Positions 24,300 to 35,428 of a stretch of 64,000 nucleotides of DNA are shown here, piece after piece. Made by a program: the position numbers and the translations under genes. The DNA comes from Sipunculus nudus (lineage: Eukaryota; Annelida; Sipuncula; Golfingiida; Sipunculidae): assembly GCA_026874595.1 (NCBI GenBank), contig CM049314.1, positions 16,424,729 to 16,488,728 of the forward strand, read 5' to 3'. Each line of letters begins with the position of its first letter. Position 1 is the stretch's first letter. A model generated the notes under the pieces. It was not told where the DNA came from, did not search any database, and worked only from the letters and a program-made list of their open reading frames with translations.

Positions 24300-24840
24300 G
24301 AGCTCAATGCTGAAACATGTTTATAGTAAGCGGAGAAGCACGGGGTAAGGAGAGTCAGAGAAAGAACCTATAACCACAGACCTAAGACTGTCTGACATTA
24401 ATGACCGGTCACTGGTCGCGGCAATAACAAAGATAAATGACCAGATAAATTATTTACAAGAAGAAATCACTGAGAAAATGAGAACAAAAAACTAAAGCCA
24501 AGATAGATAGATTAGAAGAATATTCAAAATAAGACAATTTAATATTTCATACCATTAAAGAAGATGGTGTTAAGGAATTATGGACTTACTGTGAAAGCAA
24601 TGTAAAAAATGTCATATGGGATGAAATGAAAATAGAGGACGGGGACATAGAGACGAAAGGACCCACAGGTTGCTATGGAAGGTCCATGGAAAACCAAGGC
24701 CGGTATTTATTAAATTTTGCAAATTCAAGCAAAGGGAAACTAAGGGCAAGCCCGTTTGGAATTGATGAAGATTAACTCTGATGTATACATGCAAGACGAC
24801 TCTTGGAGGCAGTTTTGGTTTATTCCTTTTTACAACTTTT
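24300..24840 (+). pseudogene. LINE ORF1-like protein relic
   Basis: In shifting plus frames the sequence shows a coiled-coil-like stretch (KINDQINYLQEEITEKM), then RLEEYS, DNLIFH-like and IKEDGVKELWTYCESNVK, then DEMKIEDGDIE, a degraded E-R-A-H-R-L block and KPRPVFIKFCKFKQRET. This is the usual layout of LINE ORF1 proteins: coiled coil, RRM-like region, then the 'ERAHRL...PRP' segment. Several stops and frameshifts occur. No adjacent ORF2 on the same strand was found. Confidence 0.5.
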
Positions 24841-25303
24841 TTGGATTTTAGTCATTTATGTCTGATTATTATATATTATATAATTATTATGCTATTAAAA
24901 ATTAATATATTATATATCATATAATGCATGATTACTTTGCTAATGTTCTTGTTATTCTTGCGCTCATCCTCCGATCAGGAAAATTCATCATTTCATTCAA
25001 AACAGGTCTTGAGATGATACATGCAAAATAAACCCTATGGTCGCTCCCTGGCGGCATATTAGATGTCTGAATAGGATACATACACCAGTCACCATATAAA
25101 ATACGAGCAATGAATCAAACATCTCTTCAGATGATGTACGCAAAAGAAAACTCAGATCGCTGCTGGGAATCATACTGCATTTTACTGGTTTAAAACATGA
25201 ATAGCACATCGTTTCTTAGTAACAAATCTTCGGATAGAAGTTAACAGCAATAGCTTAAACAGTTCTTAAATGGTGGACAGGCAGCACGGCGGCATGAATC
25301 AAA

Positions 25304-25485
25304 GTACAGTTGAACCCCACAATTAGAACCACCTTTGGGACTGACTAAAGTGGTCGTTATGGGGGGTTGGTCGTATTTGTGAAATTCTTAGTTACATGAA
25401 TCATATATTCGGGAGCAGGAAAGGTGGTCGTAATTGCGGGGATGGTCGCATTTGTGGGTTGGTCGCAAAGCGGGTTTCCATTGTA
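25304..25485. mobile_element. Short MITE-like element (182 bp)
   Basis: The ends are TACAGTTGAACCCC and, inverted, GGGTTTCCATTGTA, which pair with few mismatches. Inside are repeated GGTCG(T/C)A words (TGGTCGTTAT, TTGGTCGTATTTG, GTGGTCGTAATTG, TTGGTCGCAAAG). Both ends begin with TA, which would fit a TA target duplication. It has no coding capacity. Confidence 0.6.
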
Positions 25486-25914
25486 CAATCAGACAGACCT
25501 AATAACTGTAGGGATACCCAGGGCCTGAATTAATAGTTACATTAAAGCGGAAGTGGAAATGTCGTCTGACTTGAAACAATCGATTGGGATTGCAGTAAGC
25601 AGTTCAATATAGGTGGCATAATAAAATAATATTTTGCATACTGGTCGATGGATCAATACATGATCACAGCTAGTAACTTTATTGAGAATTCTGCCATTTG
25701 ATATGCATTTTACGGTCAACCATCTGAACTTCTGAGGTGATCAGATGCGTTTTCGCCCCATCACACTTGGTATGCTTATAATCATAAAGGTGTAAATGAG
25801 GCACTTTATTTCAATTATATTAAAGAAGACAAATATTTATTCAGCCCTCTTGTACACTCAAGGGTCTGGCATTTAGGGTGCTGAAAATTATGTTTTTGTC
25901 CTATAGGTCGCAAA

Positions 25915-27971
25915 ATGTAGGTCACCGTGACCTAAATCTGTGGTTTCCTAGAAGACTTCACAAGACCTCTCACGGTTTCACGTTAAAAGTTTCAACGACT
26001 TCCGTTTTTGCCCTGTTAAAGGACAGCGTAAAGTAGTTAACATGAGCCAGAACTCGGGCCTGGCGGTCATATTGGATTATGCAAACGCAACTATGCAAAA
26101 GCATAGTTCCACTCATAATATTTTGGTAGACGTTTGATATGTGTATGCAATCATATCTCTGAGACGATTGTTGACTAAATAATTACTGTTGCGATTTGTG
26201 GTGGGTCATACCATATAACCTATTGACTTCGTGTCACAAGTATATTGTTGACACGAAATCACCCGGTACCTGCCGTCTCTTGGGGTAGCTTTGCTGGAGA
26301 GAATGTTTTAATCATGCCAAACGTAACTTCCAGTTTTTTTTAAATTTATTGAATCAATAGCATCAAATGACAGACTCGCTGGGGGTTGCGGTTCGCCACA
26401 ATGTGTCTGTGTAAAAGACAAGTGCTGAATGTTTTCACGCCCAAGGATGGATCACATGATGGGAACCATCGACAGGCGGCGCCACTGTACAGCACGGGAG
26501 TGCGTTTTCACGAAACTTCCCTTGAAAGAGTGGTGGCTTAAAATTTTACAGCTGCAATTCAGGAATAATACTATATTTCACTGAACAAATAAGGTATAAT
26601 ACACGATTGTCTTAGAACAGATGAAAAAAAATGTTTCTATAGATTTATCTTTGGAATTAATAATTTAGTTAACAATTTAGTTTAACATTGATATTGCTCT
26701 CGTTGTGAAGTACTAATATTTCCAACATGTCTCTATGGACTGTCTCTCTCGTGTATTTGATTTAAATGAATATTACAAAAAATACCGATTTACATAAACT
26801 TTATTCGCATGCGGACGGTCAGGGTTTAAATCTAGTGGCCCACGGGCTATGACGCTCAGCTGAATTCAGGTAAAATTGAACAATTGGTAACATGACTCAC
26901 AAAGGGGTGTCCAAAATTAAGGAAAAATGCGTAAAAATTACTGGAAAACTGGAACATTTTAATTATTCTGTGGGGTACCTACGAGCCTAATAGCTCGAAT
27001 GATATGGCAAACAGAGCCCTAATTTTAGGTTTCCATGAAGACTTTGTTTGACCTCTTTCAATAATAAGTTACACGATTCTAGGTCAAGCAGTAATGATTT
27101 GTGCCCTGTTACCAGATAATGCTCTATGTAAAGGTCTAAAAAATAGAGAAAAATGTGTACAAATTCGAAAAAAAAACATTTTGTGCCACCAGTCTGCAGG
27201 AACTGATAAAACACTCCATGATCAATATGCATGCAAACAATCATGCTGATCAATGCAAGAGGAATCCATATACTGGAGCTTTTTATCAAATTTTTAATTA
27301 ATATGAGGGATAATTTTAAGCCCCATAGCTCAGAGCATTTGGGTAACAGAGACCTAGTTGCACGTTTCCACAGAGACTTTTTATGGACCTCCCTTGATGT
27401 CAAGTTAGAAGTTTCCAGATCCAGCGATTACGATTTAAGCCCTGTTAACAGATGACAGCTTCTTTGAAGGCATCAAAAATATAAAAAAAAATAAACAAAT
27501 TACATAAACTTTTTTTCGATTACGGATAGTCAGGGATTAAACTAGTGGCCCATGGGCCATGACGCTCAGATGAATGCCGGGAAAATTGAACAATGGGCAA
27601 CTTGACTCACAAAGTGGTATCCAAAATTATGGGAAAAGGCGTAAAAATTTGAAAAAAAAATACAGCAGTCGCCACAAGTGATGGAACACTCAAAATCAAT
27701 ATTCATGCAAAGAATCATGGTGACCAATGCAGTAATTATGAAGATACGTGACAGATCATATCAATTTTTTATTATTCACGGGGTAATTACGAGACCCATA
27801 GCTAGGAGAAAACGGGTAACAGAGACCTTGTTTCATGTTTTTCATTGACTTCCTTGGACGTCAACGATTTGTGCCCTATTAACGGACGGACGGATAAACA
27901 GACGGCACGAAGGACGACGGACGAAGAGTGATCGCTATAGCTCAGCTGACTTTCAGTCAGCTGAGCTAAAA
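25915..27971 (+). repeat. Hairpin-tailed repeat array, at least three diverged units
   Basis: Related segments occur at 25915-26030, 26970-27115, 27310-27455 and 27780-27900. Each contains a version of CATAGCTC, CAGAGACCTAGTTxCAxGTTTCC, GACTTT..TTGACCTC, ACGTCAAGTTAGAAGTTTCC and TTTGTGCCCTGTTAAC. Between them lies another shared block (TACATAAACTTT ... GTGGCCCA.GGGC.ATGACGCTCAG) at 26791 and 27501, 710 bp apart. The last unit ends in GACGGACGGA words and a perfect hairpin (27939-27967) followed by nine A's. The small frame at 27231-27455 and its antisense arise from this repeat. Confidence 0.65.
27939..27967 (+). repeat. Perfect 12-bp hairpin with 5-nt loop
   Basis: AGCTCAGCTGAC (27939-27950), loop TTTCA, then GTCAGCTGAGCT (27956-27967), followed by an A-run. 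It marks the 3' end of the repeat family. Confidence 0.9.
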
Positions 27972-29730
27972 AAAAACACGACAAGTATTAGACGGTGAGA
28001 CCATGTGTTAAAAATACAATAAAAACATACAGAAATACAGAGTTATGTTTTTCTGCTAACACGGGCTATACATGTCCCTGTAGACTTAATTCACATATCT
28101 TAAGTTTAAAACATATATAGGCTGTTGTTTGTATTTTATCATAATTATGCCATACTTAATTGTTAATTTAGGTTTTCTTTTACATGCCCAAAAAATATAT
28201 GACTTGCTTGTCCATGAATGTTTATTCTGTCTTATTTCGTATAATTTGAAAAACTAATGTAAAATTGGCAAGGGCATTTGTGCTGAAAGACGTTTTAAAC
28301 AAGTTCAGACCCAGTGATATGCCTAAATCCTATAAAAATATGCCTTTGGTACAAATATTGTTTGTAAAATTGTCATTTTCTCAGAAAAATAAGAGGTTTG
28401 GGTATAAAAATGGTCAAAGAATTTACACATATTACTTCTTTAAAGCAAAACTATCATTATGCAGCTGATCATTCCCTTTTCATTGGTCCAAAAATTATGC
28501 AATTATGATGTATAAGAGGAAAGTCATTGTCCATAAACCAATGAAAAGTCGCTCCGGAAAAAAGGTTTTAAAATTCAGTACGCGGTTTATAAAGCAGTTC
28601 TTTCTTCAGGGTCCTTGCCTCATTTAGATGGTACGAAACACCTGGAAATGAGTTAAGAATACCTGAGGTAAGAAAACTATAGGGGGTCGCAAAAAATTTA
28701 CAAGGGGGGGAGGTTTCAATTTACTGGCCTATGCACTATATTCAGAAATAGCTGATCGTTGTCTTTCAATTTGATTCTCGATTCGAGTATTGTCAACAAT
28801 CATGATAATCTCTCGGAGACGTACAACTAGCGGTTAATTCTTCCCAGCTGATGCTTCAAGTAATATTTAAAGTATATCCAAGCATCCACTAACGCGTTCA
28901 TATCTTTTCAAGGACATTAGGTGATTTTTTTTAATTTAAAACAGCGCTTACTACATCTTATATATTGCTCATTTTACCACTATGAACGAAAGACCAAAAT
29001 TATTTATATATATAAATTAATTTAAATATAAGAATCGATATTAATTGATTATTACATGCTCAGTTCAATTATCGTTAGACGATTTGCTTCATTTCTATGC
29101 ATCGATAATAAGGGTAACATTTGAGAAAACAGTCAATAGATTTTGACATTATGAAGTATTAGACTGTTGTGTATTCGTCTTTGTACATGAGTTTATCCAT
29201 GTACAAGTCATGTTTAGTTTTCTTTGTAGTTGATACACAAATAAACAATCATACACATAAGGGAGTCCATTCTTATGAATAAGCCAACACACAAATATAT
29301 ATATATATATATATACATGTATACATATATCTGTTTCATGCATGCTTGAATTACAGCCACATGGCTCAGAGCATGCAGGATATATGATATACATTGTTGT
29401 ACTTCTGCTGTACATGAAACAAGTGTATAAAGTATGTAATAGTGTACGACATGTGTGCCGCATTAATGTCTGATCTGCTGGGTATACCGTGCTTTGAAGT
29501 GCCGAATTAGGTAATGACAGCAAGTCAAAGTGGATAATACACCGGTACTAAGAGGCATGTTGTATGGATTTGTTTACCACATGAGTCTGAAGCTATAGCG
29601 TGGCACACCAGTACGCTATGTATTGTATATTTGTGCTGTAAGATCATATATACGCATACATTACGCTCTATAAATGGTCCGCTTGGATATGGAATATACG
29701 CGGCGATTAAAAGGTCTTCCCCGGGCTGAC
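27972..29730. other. Intergenic, no supported gene
   Basis: AT-rich, with a (TA)n run near 29295-29315. Frames at 28265-28468 and 29149-29523 have no domain pattern, and the latter passes through the microsatellite. Confidence 0.5.
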
Positions 29731-29740
29731 TATATATAAA
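29731..29740 (+). promoter_or_regulatory. Putative TATA box of the BTB-BACK-GuK gene
   Basis: TATATATAAA, about 175 bp upstream of the ATG at 29915, follows a CCCCGGGC segment. A start site near 29765 would leave a leader of about 150 nt. Confidence 0.45.
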
Positions 29741-29914
29741 TCAGGCGAGTACCTGCCTTGTAGGATCAACATTTATGTGTGCTCGAAAGTCCTTCGTTGA
29801 CTTTGGACTTGCTTTCTGGGGGTGTCCAATTATCTTTCCTGTACACGCAGATACATGTATGTCGTCCGTGTGTATTACGGGGATGAGTGTGTCATAATTA
29901 AGACTTGATACTCA

Positions 29915-30767
29915 ATGGCGGGACATCCGCAAACTCGGCGTAAAGTGGACCACAAAGTGGACACTGGTATGAGGTGCATGGACACACTGGCGGAATGGCA
30001 GGCCAGGGGGCAGCACTGTGACGTGGCGTTCCTGGTCAGTGGGGAGCGGGGGATGGTTTTAGCCCACAAGGTTGTACTCCTGGCGCTCAGTTCTTACTTC
30101 GCGGATAAAATACCAGAGAAATCCGACCTCTCAGATCCAATTGAAATAACGGATACGAAACTGGAAGATTTACAAGCCATTGTAAATTACTTGTACACGG
30201 GTAGCATTGATATTGATTTGGAGAACGTGAGAGACGTTCTGGTCATGGCGCAGAAGTTTAAATTAACAGCCCTGGAGCAGGAGTGTGCCAGTTTTATCAA
30301 GGAAACGCTGGACGTCAAAAACTGCCTGGAGGCTATTACATTTTCTGAAAGGTATCGTGTGAAGACTGTGAAGCACGAAGCACTACGGTTGGCTAGTGTA
30401 CATTTTGACGATCTCTCTAAGTCACCTGATGTTAAAGACTTTAGTCCAGATGTACTAGAGGAGTGGCTGAGTGGTTATACTTTACACATCAAAAGCAAGC
30501 AGACGATATTTAACGGGGAGCATATGGTATTCATAATGCTGATTGGTTACTTGAAAGCGAGGCCCGATCTGACCAAGGAGGAACAAGAGAAAGTGTTGTC
30601 ACTAGTCAAACTTCCCTACCTTCCAGAGGAAGACCTTCATCTCCTTAGAACGGATCCGCTCATCCAGAAAAACACAAAATGTCTGGCCTTGGTGGAGAAA
30701 GCGGCAAATATATCGAAAGGCCCAGATGTCGGCAATGCGGGTTGGGAAACACCGAGAGTTTTTAAAG
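29915..30767 (+). CDS. Exon 1: BTB and BACK domains
   Basis: The ATG is the first after an in-frame TGA at 29906-29908. The exon holds the whole BTB-BACK module (284 codons plus one base), as often seen in Kelch-like genes. In the BTB domain the segment after YFADK is shorter than in typical family members; IPE there could act as the phi-x-E motif used for CUL3 contact. The donor AAAG|GTCTGC is only moderate. If it is not used, the frame runs on to TAA at 30839-30841 and gives a 308-residue BTB-BACK-only product. Confidence 0.85.
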
Positions 30768-33700
30768 GTCTGCAATCATTGTCTATTGTCTTTCTGTCAA
30801 TTAATTTTGGGCGATTCAGGATTTTTCAGATATATGAATAATGCGAAATAACATCTGCATTGTGTGTGAACAATCATAACAATGCGATTCAGCTGTAAAG
30901 AAGTATTAGTGGACGATGTAGTCGGTTAGTTCGTCCTTTTTCCATGTCAAAAGTCATGATCAAGATGATTAATTAAGATCCACTAACTAATTAAGATATC
31001 GTACTTCTAATGCACACTAGAGATGGACAATGTGTACTTCATTGTCATTTTGTCCGTAGAGGCATGCATTTTATACGTTGGATTGTACTAAAATATTTGG
31101 TGATACCTTGATTTTTATTGCAGTCATTGCACCTCCGCCGTATGAAGCTGTTATGCAAAATAGATGTAAGTCTCAAGCACCCACAGATACTATGTATGTA
31201 ATAGGGCACATTTTGTTCACAAATAAAATATAAAAAATACTCGCACAGGAAAAGTTAAACACAACTTTGATTCAAGTTTATCCGTGTGTCATGTTGGAGA
31301 GAAAACTTTTACAGTATAATATATATATTTAATTAAATTAACATTCCTGTCGGAACTGATTACTTGTACTTGATGTACAGGAAGACAATGAATATTTTTT
31401 AAAGAATAAGCAAGTCCTACACGCGCCACCATGAATTGTTCAATCAGGCTTATCACATAATACATGCACGCACGGTCCAGTTAAAACTCAGCTCAGTGTA
31501 CATAAACGGTCACATAAAAAAAACGCCTCTTTGTACATGAACGGCCAAATCAAACCTAACACATTGTACCTTAACGGTCCAATCAAAGCAATCTCATTGT
31601 ACACCTCATCAAATCTAACATATTGTAAGTAGTGTCTTCTTTTTGCCTCGTTGTGAGTTAGGCTGAGCCTCTCTGATTACACATGGCGATCTGCGGTTTT
31701 CACCTTCATATTTCATTCTTTTTGTATCACATGACAGCACAGAAAAGCCGCCCAATTGTGATACTTGGTGTGTTGAAGGATGTCTTGAACGACTTGCTGC
31801 TAGAAGACTTCCCTGAGCGCTTCAGTTACACGATTCCTCGTAAGTATATGTAAGACACGACCGAAGTCTGATATTATCCTGAAAACGCTGAAAATTTTAA
31901 GACTGAGACGTTTATTGCATCACCCAAGCCATGCTCCTCGCTTGCTGATATCTCAATCACACGGTATCATCGAAGAAAGTTCCATCAGAGTTCAAAAATA
32001 TTAACATACCAGGTACCTAGTTTCTTGTCTATTTGCAGCTATGTAAACTTTAATTAAAATACTAAATAACCCACGTTCAAAGTATGCACCACCGAGTCCG
32101 GTCAAACATGTAATAAATCATAAATTCTGGAAATCTGTTGGAATACAGTCCGTTGCTGGTCCATTGCAGTCCTGATTCACTCGGCAAATCTGACCAACGA
32201 TCAGTAACACAAAAAAATTCAGACACGTATACTCAAAGACCAAAACGTAAGACATTAATGGTGCTTTAAGTGGTGCTCTTTAAACAAAAATGGCATTGTG
32301 TACATGATGTACAATAACAACCAAAGTATAGAATTAACGCATAATAATTGCTAATGAAAAACCCTGGAAAACCCTATAAAACTAGTTCTGAATGACACTG
32401 CAACACAAATGAATACCTAACTGAAGAAGCAATGAAAATTGCTTACGGCTGTCGATAAAAGTCCATGGTATAAGTTGATGCTGAGAGGGCACCAATTAAA
32501 GCAAAACCGTATCATGCAGTGTGTGACAAAATGAAGAAAAAGCCCTCTTAAGTTATGCGGGATATATTCGCTTACATAGTAGCCCACTAGACACGTGACC
32601 CATCACGGGCCGGCGTCTCCCCGGTCTGTTCGTTCAGGCTGTTCAATGTGAATCAATGATGAACGGGATACACAATAAGGCTTTCTACAAACATCCTGCC
32701 TGTTCTATATAAAAATGGGGGATCTATGCGGCGGACGCAAGTCAATGTCGGTCTTCACCCGCAACAGTGGTATGAAATTGGTCATTAGAATTTGAAATAT
32801 CACTCGTGCCACTAGGCCTAGTCACTATAGTGTTAAGTCAACTGATACATCCAATACACAGCTAAAGTTTATCACAGGAACACATTATAAGACAAACGTC
32901 TACTGGTCCAGTAAGCCTCTGCTAAAATAATCAAAGTAATGTCAAAACTGACAAAAGTTCACTAACCCTTGTATAGGCCTTGGTTGGATTCATCTCATAA
33001 ACAGCTGACGCAAGACTGTTGTAAAGAACACAATCACTCCGCTAGCCGAATAACCCTTTAAAATACATGGACGGACATGGTAATCTGCCATATTTCTTTT
33101 TAAATACCAAAACTATATAATAACTGTTACATAATAGAGCAGGTGTCGTAAAACACATTATCTTCCCTAAACTCTTCCTGAGAAATATCACCAAGTCAGA
33201 ACTTTGCAGCTTTACCAATAATTTAATCATATCAACAGCAGTTAAGCAAACAAGAGCTGACATAGAACTCTTCTGTGACCATGCATTATATCTTCATTTT
33301 CAATTTACTTAATGAGTGACCGTGTACATTTTATGAATAATTTGTTTATTTATTGTGAAATTATCGACATGTTGTTGTCCATTCGGAAAAACTTGTGATG
33401 GAAATTATTCATCCATATAGGACATTTTTAATCCTTAATTTAGATTTTGTGAAACGTTAATTGATGAACATATTTATGTATCCAAAGATAAGATATTGAT
33501 TGATATATTGAAATGATATATGATTTTTCTTTAAGTGTATAATTCAATCAGTGGTGCATATCATGAAATAAATTGACTATTTAAATGATACAAATGTCTC
33601 TGATGCCATGACAACAGACACCACGCGCGCCAGGAGGCCGTCGGAAATTGACGGTAAAGACTACCACTTTGTCAGCGACCGTGATCAGATGCAGAGAGAG

Positions 33701-35428
33701 ATGGAAAACCAGCTGTTCCTGGAGTGTGGCCAGTATAACGGCAATCTTTATGGTACTAGCCTCGCATCCGTCAGGCGCGTGCTCAGCACAGTAAGGGCGT
33801 CTTTTGTGTAGTTTTCTTTTATTTGGGGCCAGTAATATTTCACTAAAGAATCAAAAATGTGAAATTGTGAAATCTGTGAAAAAAAAACAATAAATATATT
33901 CCAGATTTTGTTAATATTGTGAAAAGATCAAGCAATTTGAGACATACAAGAAACATCCCGAAACATTGTTATAATTGTCCAATGCAAACCAATCCACTGT
34001 CATCTGCCTATGCTCCTCTTTGTTATATGAGCATACATTGTTTGAAGCATAATAAACTACCATCAGGTCACAGTGACTCAGAACCCAAGCGTATAAGTGA
34101 GAGATTTCGCTCATATTAAAAAACCTAATCCATTTTTTATTACCCCTTGACGGTGTAACGCAGAGTAACGAAATATCATCTGACAGAGAGAAAATTATTC
34201 TCAAGTTTATCAATTTCCTAACAATTTTTTTTATCTCCTTTTTTTTTTTTTTTTCCTGTTGTTGTTGTTTGGTTTTTTTAATCTCCTGTTTTCTCTTATA
34301 TGCCATATAATGTCGCGATGAAGGAATGATCGTGGAGTCCAAACTATTGATATGATTTCAGGGAAAGCACTGTATTCTTGACGTTAGTAGTGCACCAGCG
34401 ATTAAAAGACTAGAGGTCGCAAAATCACAGCCAATCAGCATCCTGGTCCGGCCAAAGGATTTACAGGAAATGCGGTAAGACCAATCAAGAAACACATTTT
34501 GCTGTAACTAACCCGTCTCTCCGTGGCTTGGTATTTGATTTCTTCTCCTCTATCGTGTGCATACTCGTTATTAGTGCTATAGAAGGAGGAGCATTTTTTA
34601 CTGCATCCTTTGCTCTGAGGTAAGGGATTTTAATCTAGTTAAAAAATGGTAGGCCTATCATTATATGCCTCCTATTGCTTTGGCGAGGTGATTTGTCTAT
34701 AGATGCTTATTTCTAAGACGTCACATTGGTTACGAAGAAATTCAATTATATCACAGTTGCGCTTCTAATTTAAAATTGCTTCTTTGGTTAGTCATCAGCT
34801 TAACAGTTTGTATCACTTTTTTTCAATTTTCAGACAACTCCGAGGTTGCCGCCTGACAGAGGATAAGCTCCTTCGTCACTTTGAGAAAGCCTGCCGCCTG
34901 GAGGAAGAGTACGGAAGCTACTTCACAGGTGGCCCTAAAACATAAATATCTGATTTATCATTGCTATAATACTTGTCATCTAGGAGTTGTTACATAGTCG
35001 GCGCTAGAAGATAAATATTATATACACTATTGTTTATTGGCTCTAAAAATAGATATCTCATCCATTATTGTTTATGATATTTTACTATAAGGACCATGTC
35101 TGGGGTGGATCCAGATTTTTTTGTGGTGTTGGGGGCGGGGCTTATTTAGGGGAGCGACCAAATGTAAAATCGTATATGGAGCCATAACACCGGATATGTG
35201 AGTCCAGGCAAGGATGAAAAATATTTCCTATATCCAACTTCTCAGAACAATTAACATGATTAAATAAGTTGACCACCCTTTGTATGGACTATAATTGTCG
35301 GTATCAGAATGTCTGTATATATGTTATGTTTTCACTGAGTTACAGAAATCATATCAGGCAGAACCCAGGCTGAACTGTACGACAAAGTGAAGGCCATCAT
35401 ACGGCGAGAATCCGGAAGTGAATTGTGA
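29915..35428 (+). CDS. BTB-BACK-guanylate kinase-like (GuK) fusion protein, 486 aa, 7 exons
   Basis: Exons 29915-30767, 31124-31165, 31738-31839, 33618-33790, 34362-34474, 34834-34928 and 35346-35428 sum to 1461 nt, 487 codons with the stop; every junction is GT-AG and in phase. Residues ~20-125 are a BTB/POZ domain (CDVAF, AHKVVLLALSSYF, NYLYTGSIDI). Residues ~126-260 are a BACK domain. Residues ~285-486 match the end of DLG/PSD-95 MAGUKs: the PPPYEAV lead-in, RPIVILGVLKD, HTTRARR, EIDGKDYHFV, LECGQYNGNLYGTS, GKHCILDVS. BTB-BACK proteins normally dimerise and recruit CUL3, with Kelch repeats binding substrate; here GuK takes that place. MAGUK GuK domains are catalytically dead and bind phosphopeptides, and this one keeps that pocket. 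Function as a phospho-dependent ubiquitin-ligase adaptor is inference. Confidence 0.85.
31124..31165 (+). CDS. Exon 2: 42-nt linker exon (PPPYEAV)
   Basis: The acceptor TTTTTATTGCAG and the donor GAT|GTAAGT are strong. The exon encodes VIAPPPYEAVMQNR, which lines up with the YE(A/P)V motif found just before the GuK domain in DLG proteins. It also contains PPPY, a canonical WW-domain ligand. It is phase 1 at both ends. Confidence 0.75.
31222..31227 (+). promoter_or_regulatory. Possible intronic polyadenylation signal
   Basis: AATAAA lies in intron 2, 57 nt past exon 2. It could end a short transcript that codes only BTB-BACK when intron 1 is retained. Confidence 0.3.
31738..31839 (+). CDS. 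Exon 3: start of GuK core, degenerate P-loop
   Basis: Encodes SQKSRPIVILGVLKD and NDLLLEDFPERF. The position of the guanylate-kinase P-loop reads GVLKDVLND, as in DLG proteins (G-P-x-K-D-R-x-N-D), so ATP use is not expected. The 102-nt exon is phase 1 at both ends, with a GTAAGT donor. Confidence 0.85.
31840..33617 (+). other. Intron 3 of the BTB-BACK-GuK gene (1778 bp)
   Basis: Begins GTAAGTAT and ends ACAACAG. No repeat or gene is recognised inside. The pyrimidine tract before the acceptor is weak, but the exon that follows matches the GuK family at its very first residue (H of HTTR), which fixes the boundary. Confidence 0.7.
33618..33790 (+). CDS. Exon 4: phosphopeptide-binding part of the GuK domain
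   Basis: Encodes residues 333-390. R336, R339, E342, Y348, E368, Y372, Y377 and T379 have exactly the spacing of R568, R571, E574, Y580, E600, Y604, Y609 and T611 of mammalian PSD-95, the region that replaces GMP binding and holds the phosphate of partner peptides. The donor is ACA|GTAAGG. Confidence 0.9.
34120..34205 (-). repeat. Dispersed repeat copy (inverse of 43995-44075)
   Basis: The minus strand reads CTCTGTCAGATGATATTTCG, CTCTGCGTTACACCGTCAAG and GGGTAATAAAAAATGGA. This is the same string of words as the plus strand at 43995-44075. Here it sits in intron 4 of the fusion gene. Confidence 0.6.
34362..34474 (+). CDS. Exon 5: GuK core, GKHCILDVS block
   Basis: Phase 0 start. Encodes GKHCILDVSSAPAIKRLEVA, then PISILVRPKDL, both nearly identical in pattern to DLG proteins. 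The donor is GCG|GTAAGA. Confidence 0.9.
34834..34928 (+). CDS. Exon 6: GuK lid/helical segment
   Basis: The acceptor TTTTCAATTTTCAG is strong. Encodes RLTEDKLLRHFEKACRLEEE followed by YGSYFT, matching the 'ITEEQARKxFERAxKLEQEF' helix of DLG GuK domains. Confidence 0.85.
35346..35428 (+). CDS. Exon 7: GuK C-terminal helix and stop
   Basis: Encodes EIISGRTQAELYDKVKAIIR then RESGSEL and TGA at 35426-35428. DLG proteins continue for about ten more residues (a YIWVPA-type strand); this protein stops before it. Possible ATTAAA polyadenylation signals lie at 35732-35737 and 35886-35891. Confidence 0.85.
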
